Below are positions 26,472 through 35,149 of a DNA stretch of 63,944 nucleotides, in pieces. The notes beneath the pieces were generated by a model. It was not told where the DNA came from and ran no database searches. It worked only from the letters and a program-made list of their open reading frames with translations. Position 1 is the first letter of the stretch. Every line of letters begins with the position of its first letter. Source of the stretch: Clostridia bacterium (GTDB lineage: Bacteria; Bacillota; Clostridia; Oscillospirales; CAG-272); NCBI GenBank assembly GCA_017472285.1, contig JAFUQQ010000074.1:1-63944 (forward strand), in the 5' to 3' direction. Made by a program: the position numbers and the translations under genes.

Positions 26472-28634
26472 ATGAGAAAAAGTCTTTTGCAAACGGGAAA
26501 AGATACGAAGATCGAAGGTTTTTACGGCGTTGGCGCGAAACGTGCGGAAGCCTTTCATAAAATGGGCATCTTCACGGCCGAGGATATGGTCTATCATTTT
26601 CCGCGTGCGTATGAACCCCGAGGAAATATCAAAACGACAGCGGATGCGGAAGACGGGGAAATTTGCTCCTTGATCTTAACGGTCGCAACAGAACCGAAAA
26701 ATGCGATGATCCGCAAGGGCATGACCTTGACGAAATTTTCCGCTTTTGATGCGGACGGTACTTGTAATTTGATCTATTTCAATCAGCCCTATATCAAGGA
26801 TGCGGCGCATAAAGGCATGACGTTCCGCTTTTTCGGCAAAGTCAAACGCGAACGCACGGGTGTTTCCATGACTTCTCCCGTCATGGAAAGCGTAAACGGT
26901 ACGATTCCTCTGCGAGATTACGTTCCGATCTATTCTCTGACGGCAGGCATCACACAAAAACTGATGGGTTCGGTCGTCCGCGAATCCTTACAGGCAGTAC
27001 AGTCCGAAACGGACGGCATCAAGGAATTTCTGCCCGAAGAAATGCGGAAAAGGCTCGGTATCTGCGGCATCAAAGACGCGCTCCGTATGATTCATATGCC
27101 GCGCGTGATGGAAGAAACGAATATTGCCGTGCGCCGCCTTGCTTTTGATGAGCTGTATCTGTTCGCGCTTTCGATGGGACTTTACGGCAAAGATGAAAAA
27201 ACGAAATGTAATTCATCCTATCCGAATACGGACAGACATCGCTTTCTTTCATCGCTTTCTTATGCCCTGACAGGCGCGCAGACAAGGACCTTTGATGCCA
27301 TTGAAGCCGATATGACGAGCGGTTATCGCATGAACCGTCTTGTCGTCGGTGACGTTGGTTCGGGTAAGACCGTTTGTGCCGCCTATGCCGTATATCTTGC
27401 GCTGATTAACGGCAAACAAGCGGCAATGATGGCACCGACGGAAATTCTTGCGCGTCAGCATTACGGTGAACTTTCTGTATTTTTCGGCGCAATGGGCTAC
27501 CGTACGGGGCTTCTCGTCGGCAGTATGACAGCCGCTGCCAAGCGCAAAGTGATCGCATCCCTTGCGGACGGCACGACCGATTTCGTGATCGGTACGCACG
27601 CGCTGATCGAAGATGCCGTGACTTTTACCGATCTCGGTCTTGCCGTTATCGATGAACAGCACCGTTTCGGCGCGGGACAGCGCTCTTTGCTTGCCAAAAA
27701 GGGTGAGAATACACACGTTTTAACGATGAGCGCAACACCGATCCCACGCACGCTTGCCATGGCCGTTTATTGCGATACGGATGTTTCTATCATTGATGAA
27801 ATGCCCCCCGGCAGACAAAAAGTCGATACCTTTCTTGTAAACGAATCGTACCGCGCAAGGCTCAATGCCTTTATCCGCAAAAATATCGAAGCGGGCGGTC
27901 AGGTCTATATCGTTTGTCCCGCTGTCGAAGAAGAAGAAACACTCGTTTCCGAAAGCGGCGAAGCATTTCCCGAAAGCGATCTTCTGATGCTTGGCGCACA
28001 GACGGAAGACAAGCCGAAAAAGAAAGCCGCCGTTGATTTCGCAAAACTCCTTTCGGAAGAAATCTTCCCTGAATATCGTTCAAATTTCGTTCACGGAAAA
28101 TTGAACGGCAAAGAAAAAGACCGTATCATGAGTGAATTTGCTGCCGGTAACATCGATATTCTCGTTTCCACAACGGTCATTGAAGTCGGTGTGAACGTTC
28201 CGCGCGCAACGCTGATGATCGTTGAAAACGCGGAAACATTCGGGCTTTCCGCATTGCATCAATTGCGCGGACGTGTCGGACGAGGCACGAGAAAATCGTA
28301 TTGTATCCTCGTTTCCGACAGCAGATCGCAAAAAGCGCGCGAACGACTGAAAATACTTTGCGAAACGAACGATGGTTTCCGTATCGCCGAAAAAGATCTT
28401 GAAATGCGCGGTCCCGGCGATTTTCTCGAACAGACCTACGGCAAAACCAGACAAAGCGGTGAATTTGATCTCGGTATCGCTTCTCTGGAACGTGACGTAA
28501 AGCTCCTTTATACCGCTTTTGATGAAGCCAAACGCACACTTGTGGAAGACCCCGAACTTTCTTCCGAAAAAAATAAGGCACTCGCACGTGTTTTGATGGA
28601 AAAACTGCGGAGAAACGGGGGAGGAGCTTTTTAA
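26472..28634 (+). CDS. recG: ATP-dependent DNA helicase RecG
   Basis: 720 residues. An N-terminal wedge/OB domain (about 60-150) is followed by a superfamily-2 motor with motif I GDVGSGKTVCA, DEQH box VIDEQHRFG, TMSATPIPRTLA, and motif VI QLRGRVGRG. RecG remodels stalled forks and Holliday junctions. ATG 26472 follows GGAGG. The last codons (GGGAF) and the TAA lie inside the left hairpin of a family-1 repeat, so the native C-terminus has probably been replaced. Confidence 0.95.
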   Translation: MRKSLLQTGKDTKIEGFYGVGAKRAEAFHKMGIFTAEDMVYHFPRAYEPRGNIKTTADAEDGEICSLILTVATEPKNAMIRKGMTLTKFSAFDADGTCNLIYFNQPYIKDAAHKGMTFRFFGKVKRERTGVSMTSPVMESVNGTIPLRDYVPIYSLTAGITQKLMGSVVRESLQAVQSETDGIKEFLPEEMRKRLGICGIKDALRMIHMPRVMEETNIAVRRLAFDELYLFALSMGLYGKDEKTKCNSSYPNTDRHRFLSSLSYALTGAQTRTFDAIEADMTSGYRMNRLVVGDVGSGKTVCAAYAVYLALINGKQAAMMAPTEILARQHYGELSVFFGAMGYRTGLLVGSMTAAAKRKVIASLADGTTDFVIGTHALIEDAVTFTDLGLAVIDEQHRFGAGQRSLLAKKGENTHVLTMSATPIPRTLAMAVYCDTDVSIIDEMPPGRQKVDTFLVNESYRARLNAFIRKNIEAGGQVYIVCPAVEEEETLVSESGEAFPESDLLMLGAQTEDKPKKKAAVDFAKLLSEEIFPEYRSNFVHGKLNGKEKDRIMSEFAAGNIDILVSTTVIEVGVNVPRATLMIVENAETFGLSALHQLRGRVGRGTRKSYCILVSDSRSQKARERLKILCETNDGFRIAEKDLEMRGPGDFLEQTYGKTRQSGEFDLGIASLERDVKLLYTAFDEAKRTLVEDPELSSEKNKALARVLMEKLRRNGGGAF

Positions 28635-28786
28635 AAAAAGCTCCTCCCCCTGACCCCCACCGCAAAAACTTTTCTCTGTGGTAGCTCTTAGTTTGTTGCG
28701 GTGCGTATCTTGATAAAAACAGTGCCTCCACAAAGAAAAGTTTTTGAAAGGAGTTTGGGGAAAACTTTTTTTAAAAAGTTTCCCCC
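28616..28786 (+). repeat. Family-1 palindromic MITE-like repeat, copy 3
   Basis: Left hairpin GGGGGAGGAGCTTTTT / AAAAAGCTCCTCCCCC (a strong terminator-like structure), core with ends CCGCAAAAACTTTTCTCTGTGG and CCACAAAGAAAAGTTTTTG, right hairpin GGGGAAAACTTTTT / AAAAAGTTTCCCCC. It provides the 3' end of recG. It is the most complete copy. Confidence 0.8.
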
Positions 28787-28838
28787 GAAAATTTAAACAA
28801 ACCTTAAACGAAACTTTATGGATTCTTAAAATAATATA

Positions 28839-28847
28839 TGTTATACT
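28839..28847 (+). promoter_or_regulatory. Extended -10 promoter of the GHL10-like gene
   Basis: TGTTATACT is an extended -10 element (TGnTATACT) 24 bases before the start codon. The -35 region is weak. Confidence 0.45.
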
Positions 28848-28871
28848 GAACATAACGAAAGGGCGTACGAA

Positions 28872-30392
28872 ATGGGAAAGATATTTTTTAACGAAGATCC
28901 GAATCATTTTATTTATTCGAGAAAAAAAGCGGGATATGAGCACATCACGATGCAGGATTCACGGGATTTTATTCTGCAATATCAAGGGACGCAGATCACG
29001 GATTTTTTTGTTTGTCTGAACGCTTCTCTCGTATGGTATGACGCAAAAAAGACGGACAGTATCATGAGCCAATACAAGCGATGGCTTGCCGAGGGAAAGA
29101 CGGGGGAGGACGAAACGAATGTTGTGATCAGTTCAGGAATGCTTGCCGTTGATTTTTATGAAACGTATGGAATGTCTTTGCAGGCGGTATGGCTCGATAC
29201 GCTTCGAGAAATCGGTATCCATCCTTGGATCAGCATCCGTATGAACGATATTCATGAGGCGAGCGCGGAAGATTCGATCCTTTTCAGCGATTTTTTCCGT
29301 AAGAACCGACATAAGAACCGTGCTTCTCACAGAAAGCCTTCCGGTTATTACGATTATGCGCTGGATTATCTTTATCCCGAAGTGCGTGAACATTATCTGA
29401 CTGTGATCGGGGAAGCTCTGGAACGATTTGATATGTACGGTATCGAACTTGATTTTATGAGAGAGATCTATTCGATCGGTATCGGCAGAGAATACGAGGG
29501 GATTGCTGTAATCAATGCGTTCATGAGGGATGTTTATGGGCTTGTGAAGCGTGCGGAAGCTCGTTTGGGACATCCCGTGAAGATTGCCGTCCGTTTGCCT
29601 GATACCCCCGAAAAAGCACTTCGTTTGGGGTTTGATTTTTTCGATTGGATAAAAGCGGGAATTATCGATCATATCACGGTAACACCGCGCTGGTCGAGTT
29701 CGGATAATCATATGCCAATCGATCTTTGGAAACGCATCCTTGAGGGTACGGGCATCACGCTTGCGGCGGGACAGGAGATGCTGATTGACGCTTATAACAG
29801 GCGCGGCAGAAAATATGCATATAATACGTATGAAACGGCGATCGCGACCGCTTGCGCTCATCATTTTCAGGGGGCGGATGCCGTCTATCTTTTCAATTAT
29901 ATGGATATGCCTGTGCCGATTGACGATCGTGAGTGTTCGCTTTACGCGGATAAAGCACTTTATCGGAAATTTCTTTGCACGGCAGGGGATTATGAGCTTT
30001 GTTCCGCGGAAAAACGCCGTCACGTGATTACTTATGATGATGTTTCCGCTATCGGTGTTCCAATGCAAAAACAACTGCCGAAGGTGCTTTCGGAGGGTTT
30101 ATTTACGGCTTTGCGTATAGCAACGGGGAAAATCGGTGCGGACAGAAAGATTTCTGTGATCCTTGGTTTTGAGGGTGAGGCTTACCGTGCGGAAGATATT
30201 ACGGTATATCTGAATGCGAAAATCTGCCGTCTGATTGGGGAACGCGCACCTTTTGCGCAACAGTATCCCGATATGCGTTATTTTTGTTTTGAAGCGGAAA
30301 ATGACGGAACGGTTTCTCCTGTTTCGGTCATCGAGCTTGGTCTTTCGGATGGCAGAACGGTACTTCATTGGGCGGAAATTGAGATTGATTGA
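28872..30392 (+). CDS. Glycoside hydrolase-like TIM-barrel protein (GHL10/DUF187-type)
   Basis: 506 residues, no signal peptide. The barrel pattern includes VWLDTLREIGIHPWISIRMND, YDYALDYLYPEVREHYL and FDMYGIELDFMREIY (an acidic pair at a likely strand-4 end), as in the GHL10 (DUF187) group of glycosidase-like proteins. A beta-rich C-terminal domain begins near 390. Catalytic residues cannot be assigned with confidence. It is followed at 31 bp by the YfhO-type gene, perhaps as a transcription unit. Confidence 0.65.
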   Translation: MGKIFFNEDPNHFIYSRKKAGYEHITMQDSRDFILQYQGTQITDFFVCLNASLVWYDAKKTDSIMSQYKRWLAEGKTGEDETNVVISSGMLAVDFYETYGMSLQAVWLDTLREIGIHPWISIRMNDIHEASAEDSILFSDFFRKNRHKNRASHRKPSGYYDYALDYLYPEVREHYLTVIGEALERFDMYGIELDFMREIYSIGIGREYEGIAVINAFMRDVYGLVKRAEARLGHPVKIAVRLPDTPEKALRLGFDFFDWIKAGIIDHITVTPRWSSSDNHMPIDLWKRILEGTGITLAAGQEMLIDAYNRRGRKYAYNTYETAIATACAHHFQGADAVYLFNYMDMPVPIDDRECSLYADKALYRKFLCTAGDYELCSAEKRRHVITYDDVSAIGVPMQKQLPKVLSEGLFTALRIATGKIGADRKISVILGFEGEAYRAEDITVYLNAKICRLIGERAPFAQQYPDMRYFCFEAENDGTVSPVSVIELGLSDGRTVLHWAEIEID

Positions 30393-30423
30393 ACGATATT
30401 CAAATGATTGGAGGTGGATATTT

Positions 30424-33240
30424 ATGAAATTGAACGATGTTCAAAATCGATGCAGAGCGTTTTTTGCGCGTGAAAAATATGCGGTCGCATCGTTTGGGAT
30501 GACGTATACGATGCTTCTGATCTTTGCGATCGTATGCGAGCTTGCGCCTTTCGGCAGATATTCTCTCCTTGCCATCGACTTGCACGGGCAGTATTATCCG
30601 ATGATGACGGAAAAACTTTCCGATTTGTTTTCCGTCTGGTCGTGGAACGGTTCGCTGGGTTTTTCGACGCTTGCACAGGGAGCGTATTATACGAACAGTA
30701 TTTTTATTCTTTTGCTTGCACTGTTTTCGGAATATGCAAGGATTGCCATCCTTGATCTTGTGATCTTTCTGAAAATTGCGCTTTCGGCTGCCTTTTTCTC
30801 CTATTATCTGGAACAAAAACATAAGAAATACAGTTTATTTATCACGGTTTTCGGTATTGCTTACGCGTTATCGGCATATATGACGGCGTTCATCGCGCAA
30901 CCGATGTGGCTTGACGTTGTGCTATTGTTACCGCTCATTCTGAACGGATTGGAACGGATGCTTCAAGGGAAAAATCCGCTTCGTTATACGCTTTTACTTG
31001 CGTTTGCGATCTTTTCCAATTTTTATATTTCGTTTATGCTATGTATTTTTCTCGTACTTTGGTTTGTAATTTTGCTGATTGCGGAAAAAAGACGGTCTTT
31101 GCGGGAAACGGTGCGGATGACGGGCAAATTTGCGATATTTTCGCTCCTTGCGGGGATGCTTTGCGCCGCCGTGATATTGCCGCTTCTTGCTAATATGGAA
31201 AATTGGATATCTTCTTCGCTTTCTTTTTCGGGAGAAATCGAATGGTATCATCGCGCGGCGGAGATCGCGGATGCCTTTTCTTTCGGCGCGAAGTCTTCCA
31301 GAGAATTTGGCGCGGCAAATGTTTTTTGCGGTTCATCGGCGGTCTTTTTCCTGCTTTTGTTTCTTTTTAATTCGGGGATACCGCTGAAAAAACGGCTTTC
31401 GTATACGGCATTGACTGTGTTTTTGTTTCTTTCCTTTGAGATCAATCTTTTGGATTATATCTGGCACGGTTTTCATTTTCCAAATCAATTGCCCGCAAGA
31501 CAAAGTTTTCTTTTGATCTTTCTGTTGCTGATGATCGCTTATGAAACACTTTTGCATCGCAAAGAGCTTGATTTCGTAAGACTTTTCGTTTCATATCTGA
31601 TTTCGGCGGGTGTTCTTTTTATCGGATTATCCGAAAGTGCAAACACGGTGGGCAGAATCATTTCCGTCATGATATTGACGCTTGTTTTTCTTCTGATGGT
31701 TCTTTCGCTTTGCTTGCGTGATAAAAAAGACTTGCGGAACGTATGCGCGACGCTACTGGCGTTCGTTCTGATGACGGAAAGTATCGTGAACGGAATGTTT
31801 GTTTTATGTTTTTATACGGGAGTGACGGATGCGGTCAAATACGTTGAAAATGAAGCGGATATGGAGTATCTTTCCGAGAAATACGAGAGCGGAAAAACGG
31901 ATTTTTATCGCTCGGAGGTGTATCCGAATTTCACGTTCAATACGGGGCAGTTATATCAGATCAAAGGTGTTACTTACTATTCCTCCACGATGAACGGACA
32001 ACTGTACCGTCTTTTTGAACGGCTTGGCAACCGTGTTTATGCGCAGAACGTCAGCACGGTCTATCAACCGACACCGATGCAGGATATGATGTTCGGTGTC
32101 CGGTATCATTATATGCGTAGCGGCAAAAAATTGGATTACGGCAAACGCATCGAAAAAACGGAAACGGTTTCCGTTTATGAAAGTCCTTATGCGCTTCCCC
32201 TTGCGTATACGGTCGATCCGGATATCAAACGATTCATGACGGTATCTGTGGAAGATCCGACGGTTTATGAGGGCATTGCTTTGCAGGCAAGATTTCTTTC
32301 CTTGGCTGCAGGATTTCCGATGGAAACGCTTGCATCGGAAACAGCGGCATCGGACGTAAGGGTTTCCAATGGTACGATCAACGGTAAATATCTTCATGTC
32401 AAGGATACTGATAGCGAAGCTATCTATTCCGCTGAATTTCAGGCGGAACATGACGGCTATTTTTATCTTGATTTTGATTTCAAGATCGGAACGTATACGG
32501 CTTTTATCAATGGCAAGAACAAGCATACGGGGTCATGCGGCAGCGATACGCTTCTTTCGCTTGGTTACGTTCAGAAAGGTGATACGGTTTCCGTTGAAGT
32601 CAGTGCGGGCGGTTATCAGACAGTTCTTTATGGAGTCAAAGGCTGGGTTTTGAATGAAGACGCGTTGATGGCGGTACATGAAACGCTTTCGGAGGGCGGT
32701 CTGTGTGTGACCTTTGCATCCGATACGAAGATCAGAGGCACGGTATCCGTTTCGGAAGATGCGGTTCTGTATTCTTCCATCCCTGCCGAAACGGGTTGGG
32801 CTGTTTATATTGACGGCGAAAAACAGGAAACGTATGATTTGGATTCGGGACTTCTTTGCTGTGATATCACGGCGGGAGAACATACCGTGGAATACCGATA
32901 TTCTCCGCCGGGATTTGTGCTCGGTATGGGCATCACGCTTGCAGCGGCAGGAATCTTGTTTCTTTACGTATATACAAAAAAGCGGGCAGTGCCCGCTTTT
33001 TTGTATAAGGAATTGCTCAAATCAACCTCGCCGTTTTGCCTTATCCAAATACGGAAAAACTTCAAAAAGGCGAGCAACTTCCGGCGGGCGTTGCCCGCTT
33101 TATCATTTTCCCGAAAGTTCGAGAATGGAGATCTGCAAAAGCGTGATGAATCCGAGTACGGCAACGACAGATGCCAGAACGATGACCGTGATGACGATTG
33201 CTTTTTTGATTTTGATCTGTTTATATCTGAAACAGCATGA
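30424..33240 (+). CDS. YfhO-family polytopic membrane protein with read-through C-terminus
   Basis: 938 residues with a dozen or so membrane helices in the first 530 residues, opening with the YfhO/GT-C-like block LLAIDLHGQYYPMM. Extracytoplasmic domain about 540-840, and a last helix near 838-855 (LGMGITLAAAGILFLYVYT). YfhO proteins are linked to glycosylation of wall polymers in Bacillus and Listeria. Start ATG 30424 follows GGAGG. After the last helix the frame runs through a terminator hairpin and an inverted family-2 repeat, then antisense into the next gene for about 85 residues of low-quality sequence. The native stop has probably been lost near 32975. Confidence 0.82.
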   Translation: MKLNDVQNRCRAFFAREKYAVASFGMTYTMLLIFAIVCELAPFGRYSLLAIDLHGQYYPMMTEKLSDLFSVWSWNGSLGFSTLAQGAYYTNSIFILLLALFSEYARIAILDLVIFLKIALSAAFFSYYLEQKHKKYSLFITVFGIAYALSAYMTAFIAQPMWLDVVLLLPLILNGLERMLQGKNPLRYTLLLAFAIFSNFYISFMLCIFLVLWFVILLIAEKRRSLRETVRMTGKFAIFSLLAGMLCAAVILPLLANMENWISSSLSFSGEIEWYHRAAEIADAFSFGAKSSREFGAANVFCGSSAVFFLLLFLFNSGIPLKKRLSYTALTVFLFLSFEINLLDYIWHGFHFPNQLPARQSFLLIFLLLMIAYETLLHRKELDFVRLFVSYLISAGVLFIGLSESANTVGRIISVMILTLVFLLMVLSLCLRDKKDLRNVCATLLAFVLMTESIVNGMFVLCFYTGVTDAVKYVENEADMEYLSEKYESGKTDFYRSEVYPNFTFNTGQLYQIKGVTYYSSTMNGQLYRLFERLGNRVYAQNVSTVYQPTPMQDMMFGVRYHYMRSGKKLDYGKRIEKTETVSVYESPYALPLAYTVDPDIKRFMTVSVEDPTVYEGIALQARFLSLAAGFPMETLASETAASDVRVSNGTINGKYLHVKDTDSEAIYSAEFQAEHDGYFYLDFDFKIGTYTAFINGKNKHTGSCGSDTLLSLGYVQKGDTVSVEVSAGGYQTVLYGVKGWVLNEDALMAVHETLSEGGLCVTFASDTKIRGTVSVSEDAVLYSSIPAETGWAVYIDGEKQETYDLDSGLLCCDITAGEHTVEYRYSPPGFVLGMGITLAAAGILFLYVYTKKRAVPAFLYKELLKSTSPFCLIQIRKNFKKASNFRRALPALSFSRKFENGDLQKRDESEYGNDRCQNDDRDDDCFFDFDLFISETA
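32971..33007. terminator. Long perfect hairpin at the YfhO-gene 3' end
   Basis: 17-bp perfect stem (TATACAAAAAAGCGGGC paired to its complement, loop AGT). Its GC core is the same as the ohrR hairpin at 21994-22010. It is a strong bidirectional terminator, yet the YfhO frame reads through it. Confidence 0.85.
33007..33082 (-). repeat. Family-2 short palindromic repeat, copy C (inverted)
   Basis: Read on the minus strand: GGAAGTTGCTCGCCTTTTTG ... CAAAACGGCGAGG ... TTGAGCAATTCC, matching copies A, B and D. It is flanked by hairpins at 32971-33007 and 33084-33098 that share the GCGGGC / GCCCGC stem. Confidence 0.7.
33084..33098. terminator. Hairpin flanking repeat copy C, right side
   Basis: GCGGGC / GCCCGC, loop GTT, directly after the DUF1648 gene when read on the minus strand. 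It repeats the stem of the left flank. Confidence 0.65.
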
Positions 33241-33435
33241 AAACAGGCTGAGAAGACCGATACCGCCAACGATGACGGGAAGCCAAATATAAACGATCTT
33301 GTTTCCGAGTGCCGTAATACCGCCGTCAAGCGTAAATCCGACGGGGACGATCTCGGGCAGAATGATCAGAAATACGATCGTGGAAACGAATGAGAATAAT
33401 ATGACCGAAAGCAATGCGATACTAAGTTTTTTCAT
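33103..33435 (-). CDS. DUF1648-type small membrane protein
   Basis: 110 residues with three membrane helices. After the first helix, LPEIVPVGFTLDGGITALGNK matches the DUF1648 pattern (LPxxIPxHW...G) found at the start of SdpI-type immunity or signalling proteins. Only this first domain is present. Its own promoter lies upstream. The 3' part overlaps the run-on end of the YfhO frame on the other strand. Confidence 0.75.
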   Translation of the reverse strand: MKKLSIALLSVILFSFVSTIVFLIILPEIVPVGFTLDGGITALGNKIVYIWLPVIVGGIGLLSLFSCCFRYKQIKIKKAIVITVIVLASVVAVLGFITLLQISILELSGK

Positions 33436-33466
33436 GAATAAAATTCCTTTCCTGAAATGTTATTTC

Positions 33467-33495
33467 ATTATATCATGAAAAAACGTTTTTTTCAA
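33467..33495 (-). promoter_or_regulatory. Promoter of the DUF1648 gene
   Basis: Minus-strand TTGAAA (33490-33495), 17 bases, TATAAT (33467-33472), 32 bases before the start. Confidence 0.7.
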
Positions 33496-33561
33496 TAGGC
33501 AACCGATCATATCGTTATGAAAATACAAAAGGGAAAAATTTCGAAAATAAAGGTCATATTA

Positions 33562-33590
33562 TTGACAAATATCGTTATATATGCTATAAT
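33562..33590 (+). promoter_or_regulatory. Promoter of the c-di-GMP-controlled polysaccharide operon
   Basis: TTGACA (33562-33567), 17 bases, TATAAT (33585-33590), just upstream of the riboswitch. Confidence 0.85.
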
Positions 33591-33604
33591 ATTTCCATCA
33601 AAAT

Positions 33605-33683
33605 TATCAGCAAATCTGTCAAAAGGCAGAGACGCAAAGCCAGGTGGCTAACCGATTTTCTTCGTATGCTCGACCGGTTGCAA
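33605..33683 (+). ncRNA. Cyclic-di-GMP-I (GEMM) riboswitch aptamer
   Basis: The core GACGCAAAGCC (33630-33640) is the GEMM invariant. It is preceded by a CTGTC/GGCAG stem with an AAAA loop and by GCAAA, and followed by GGTGGCTAA and, at the 3' end, CCGGTTGC, whose TTGC can close P1 on GCAA. This matches the c-di-GMP-I layout. The 3' strand is shared with the terminator that follows, so ligand binding should favour read-through (an ON switch). The operon downstream encodes c-di-GMP-linked polysaccharide functions. Confidence 0.88.
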
Positions 33684-33716
33684 TTCTTTACCGTATTGCA
33701 ACCGGTCTATCTTTTT
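33672..33716 (+). terminator. Riboswitch-controlled terminator
   Basis: Perfect 12-bp stem GACCGGTTGCAA / TTGCAACCGGTC with a 12-base loop, then TATCTTTTT. The left arm includes the aptamer's 3' closing strand, which makes aptamer and terminator mutually exclusive. Confidence 0.88.
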
Positions 33717-33744
33717 GAACGGTTTGGGAATGGAGGTATCTTTT

Positions 33745-34440
33745 TTGAATAAGGTTTACAGGGAAGAAAAGAAATTTCTCATCAGCATTGAGGATTTTCT
33801 GAAAACAAGTCATTATCTTGACGGGCTTCTGATGCAGGACGAGCATAACGGCACGTTCGGTTACAGAATTCGCTCGCTTTATTTCGATACAGCTTATGAC
33901 ACCGATTATTTTGAGAAACTGGACGGTGTGGAGCTGCGCCGTAAGATCAGGCTTCGTATCTATGATCCCGCGGCAAAGACCGCAAAATTGGAAATGAAAC
34001 AGAAGCAGGGGCAATATCAGTTGAAACGCTCCTTGACGATCTCCCGCGAAGATGCGGAACGGCTCATCCAATGCGATTACAGCCCGCTTTTAAAATATGA
34101 AGATGATTTCGCGGCGGAATGTTATGCACTCATGCATATGAAAATGTACCGTCCGAAAACCATCGTTGAATATAACAGAAAGGCATTCATTGCCAAAGAA
34201 AATAAGATCCGCGTGACTTTTGATAACAATATCGTTTCCACGGAAACGAATTTCGATCTTTTTTCGCCAAATCTCAATATGTATCCCGTTTTGGATAAAT
34301 TTTCGGTCGTGCTTGAAGTGAAATTCAACGGATTTTTATTGGATTATATCAAGGATATGATCGCATCCGTTGACAGAAATGAGCTTTCCGTCAGTAAATA
34401 TATGCTTGCAAGACAGGCATCTTATAAATTTATAACGTAA
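33745..34440 (+). CDS. VTC-domain (polyphosphate polymerase-like) protein
   Basis: 231 residues, a stand-alone VTC tunnel domain. Conserved basic and acidic strands are visible: YREEKKFLI, YRIRSLYFDT, ELRRKIRLRIY, AKLEMKQK, TIVEYNRKAF, RVTFDNNI, VVLEVKFNGF and SVSKYMLAR. Eukaryotic Vtc4 makes polyphosphate with this fold; bacterial stand-alone members next to CotH and DUF4956 have no proven activity. TTG 33745 lies 8 bases after GGAGG and is preferred to the TTG at 33715 inside the terminator tail. First gene of the operon. Confidence 0.88.
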   Translation: MNKVYREEKKFLISIEDFLKTSHYLDGLLMQDEHNGTFGYRIRSLYFDTAYDTDYFEKLDGVELRRKIRLRIYDPAAKTAKLEMKQKQGQYQLKRSLTISREDAERLIQCDYSPLLKYEDDFAAECYALMHMKMYRPKTIVEYNRKAFIAKENKIRVTFDNNIVSTETNFDLFSPNLNMYPVLDKFSVVLEVKFNGFLLDYIKDMIASVDRNELSVSKYMLARQASYKFIT

Positions 34441-34465
34441 ACAAAGAAAGGCAGATTTTATCATC

Positions 34466-35143
34466 ATGAGAGAACAAATTTTAGAGCTTTTTAAAGGACA
34501 GCAAGCACTCAGTTGGGAAGAGATTCTCGTCAATATTCTTTTTTCCGCATTCATCGGTCTTATCGTATATCTTTCGTATTATCTGACGCACAAAGGTACG
34601 ATTTACAGCAAAAAATTCAATGCTTCGCTCATTACGCTGACCGTTCTGACAGGTACGGTCATGACCGTTATCGGCAATAACGTCGCGTTATCGCTCGGTA
34701 TGGTCGGCGCGCTTTCCATCGTCCGTTTCCGTACTGCGATCAAGGATGCGAGAGATACGGTCTATATCTTCTGGACGATCATTGCGGGTATTTGCTGCGG
34801 TGTCGGTGATTTTATCGTTGCGAGCATCGGCAGTGCGGTCGTTTTCCTCGTACTTTTCATCTTCAGCATGATTAAGAACGATCAGCGTATGTTGCTCATC
34901 ATCCGTTCGAAAAGAAAAAATCTTTCCGCGATTCAGGCAATGGTATTCAATCTTTTTGATAGAAAAGCTGTCATGCGCGTACAGAATACCACACCTGAAA
35001 CCGTGGAACTCATTTATGAAATCTCATCCGCAATCCTGAAAAAAGCGGAACTCGGTAAACATAGCGTTTGTGATAAGATCTATGAGATCGGCGATATCGA
35101 ATATGTCAATATCGTTATGCAGAACGATGAAGTTTCGGGTTAA
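34466..35143 (+). CDS. DUF4956 membrane protein
   Basis: 225 residues with three to four membrane helices (about 25-45, 60-95, 105-140) and the family hallmark SIVRFRTAIKDARDTVYIFW at about 86-105, then a cytoplasmic domain with an ACT-like pattern. DUF4956 genes commonly neighbour VTC and CotH genes, and the function is unknown. A phosphate or nucleotide-linked role is only inferred from the neighbour. Confidence 0.88.
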   Translation: MREQILELFKGQQALSWEEILVNILFSAFIGLIVYLSYYLTHKGTIYSKKFNASLITLTVLTGTVMTVIGNNVALSLGMVGALSIVRFRTAIKDARDTVYIFWTIIAGICCGVGDFIVASIGSAVVFLVLFIFSMIKNDQRMLLIIRSKRKNLSAIQAMVFNLFDRKAVMRVQNTTPETVELIYEISSAILKKAELGKHSVCDKIYEIGDIEYVNIVMQNDEVSG

Positions 35144-35149
35144 ACGGCA

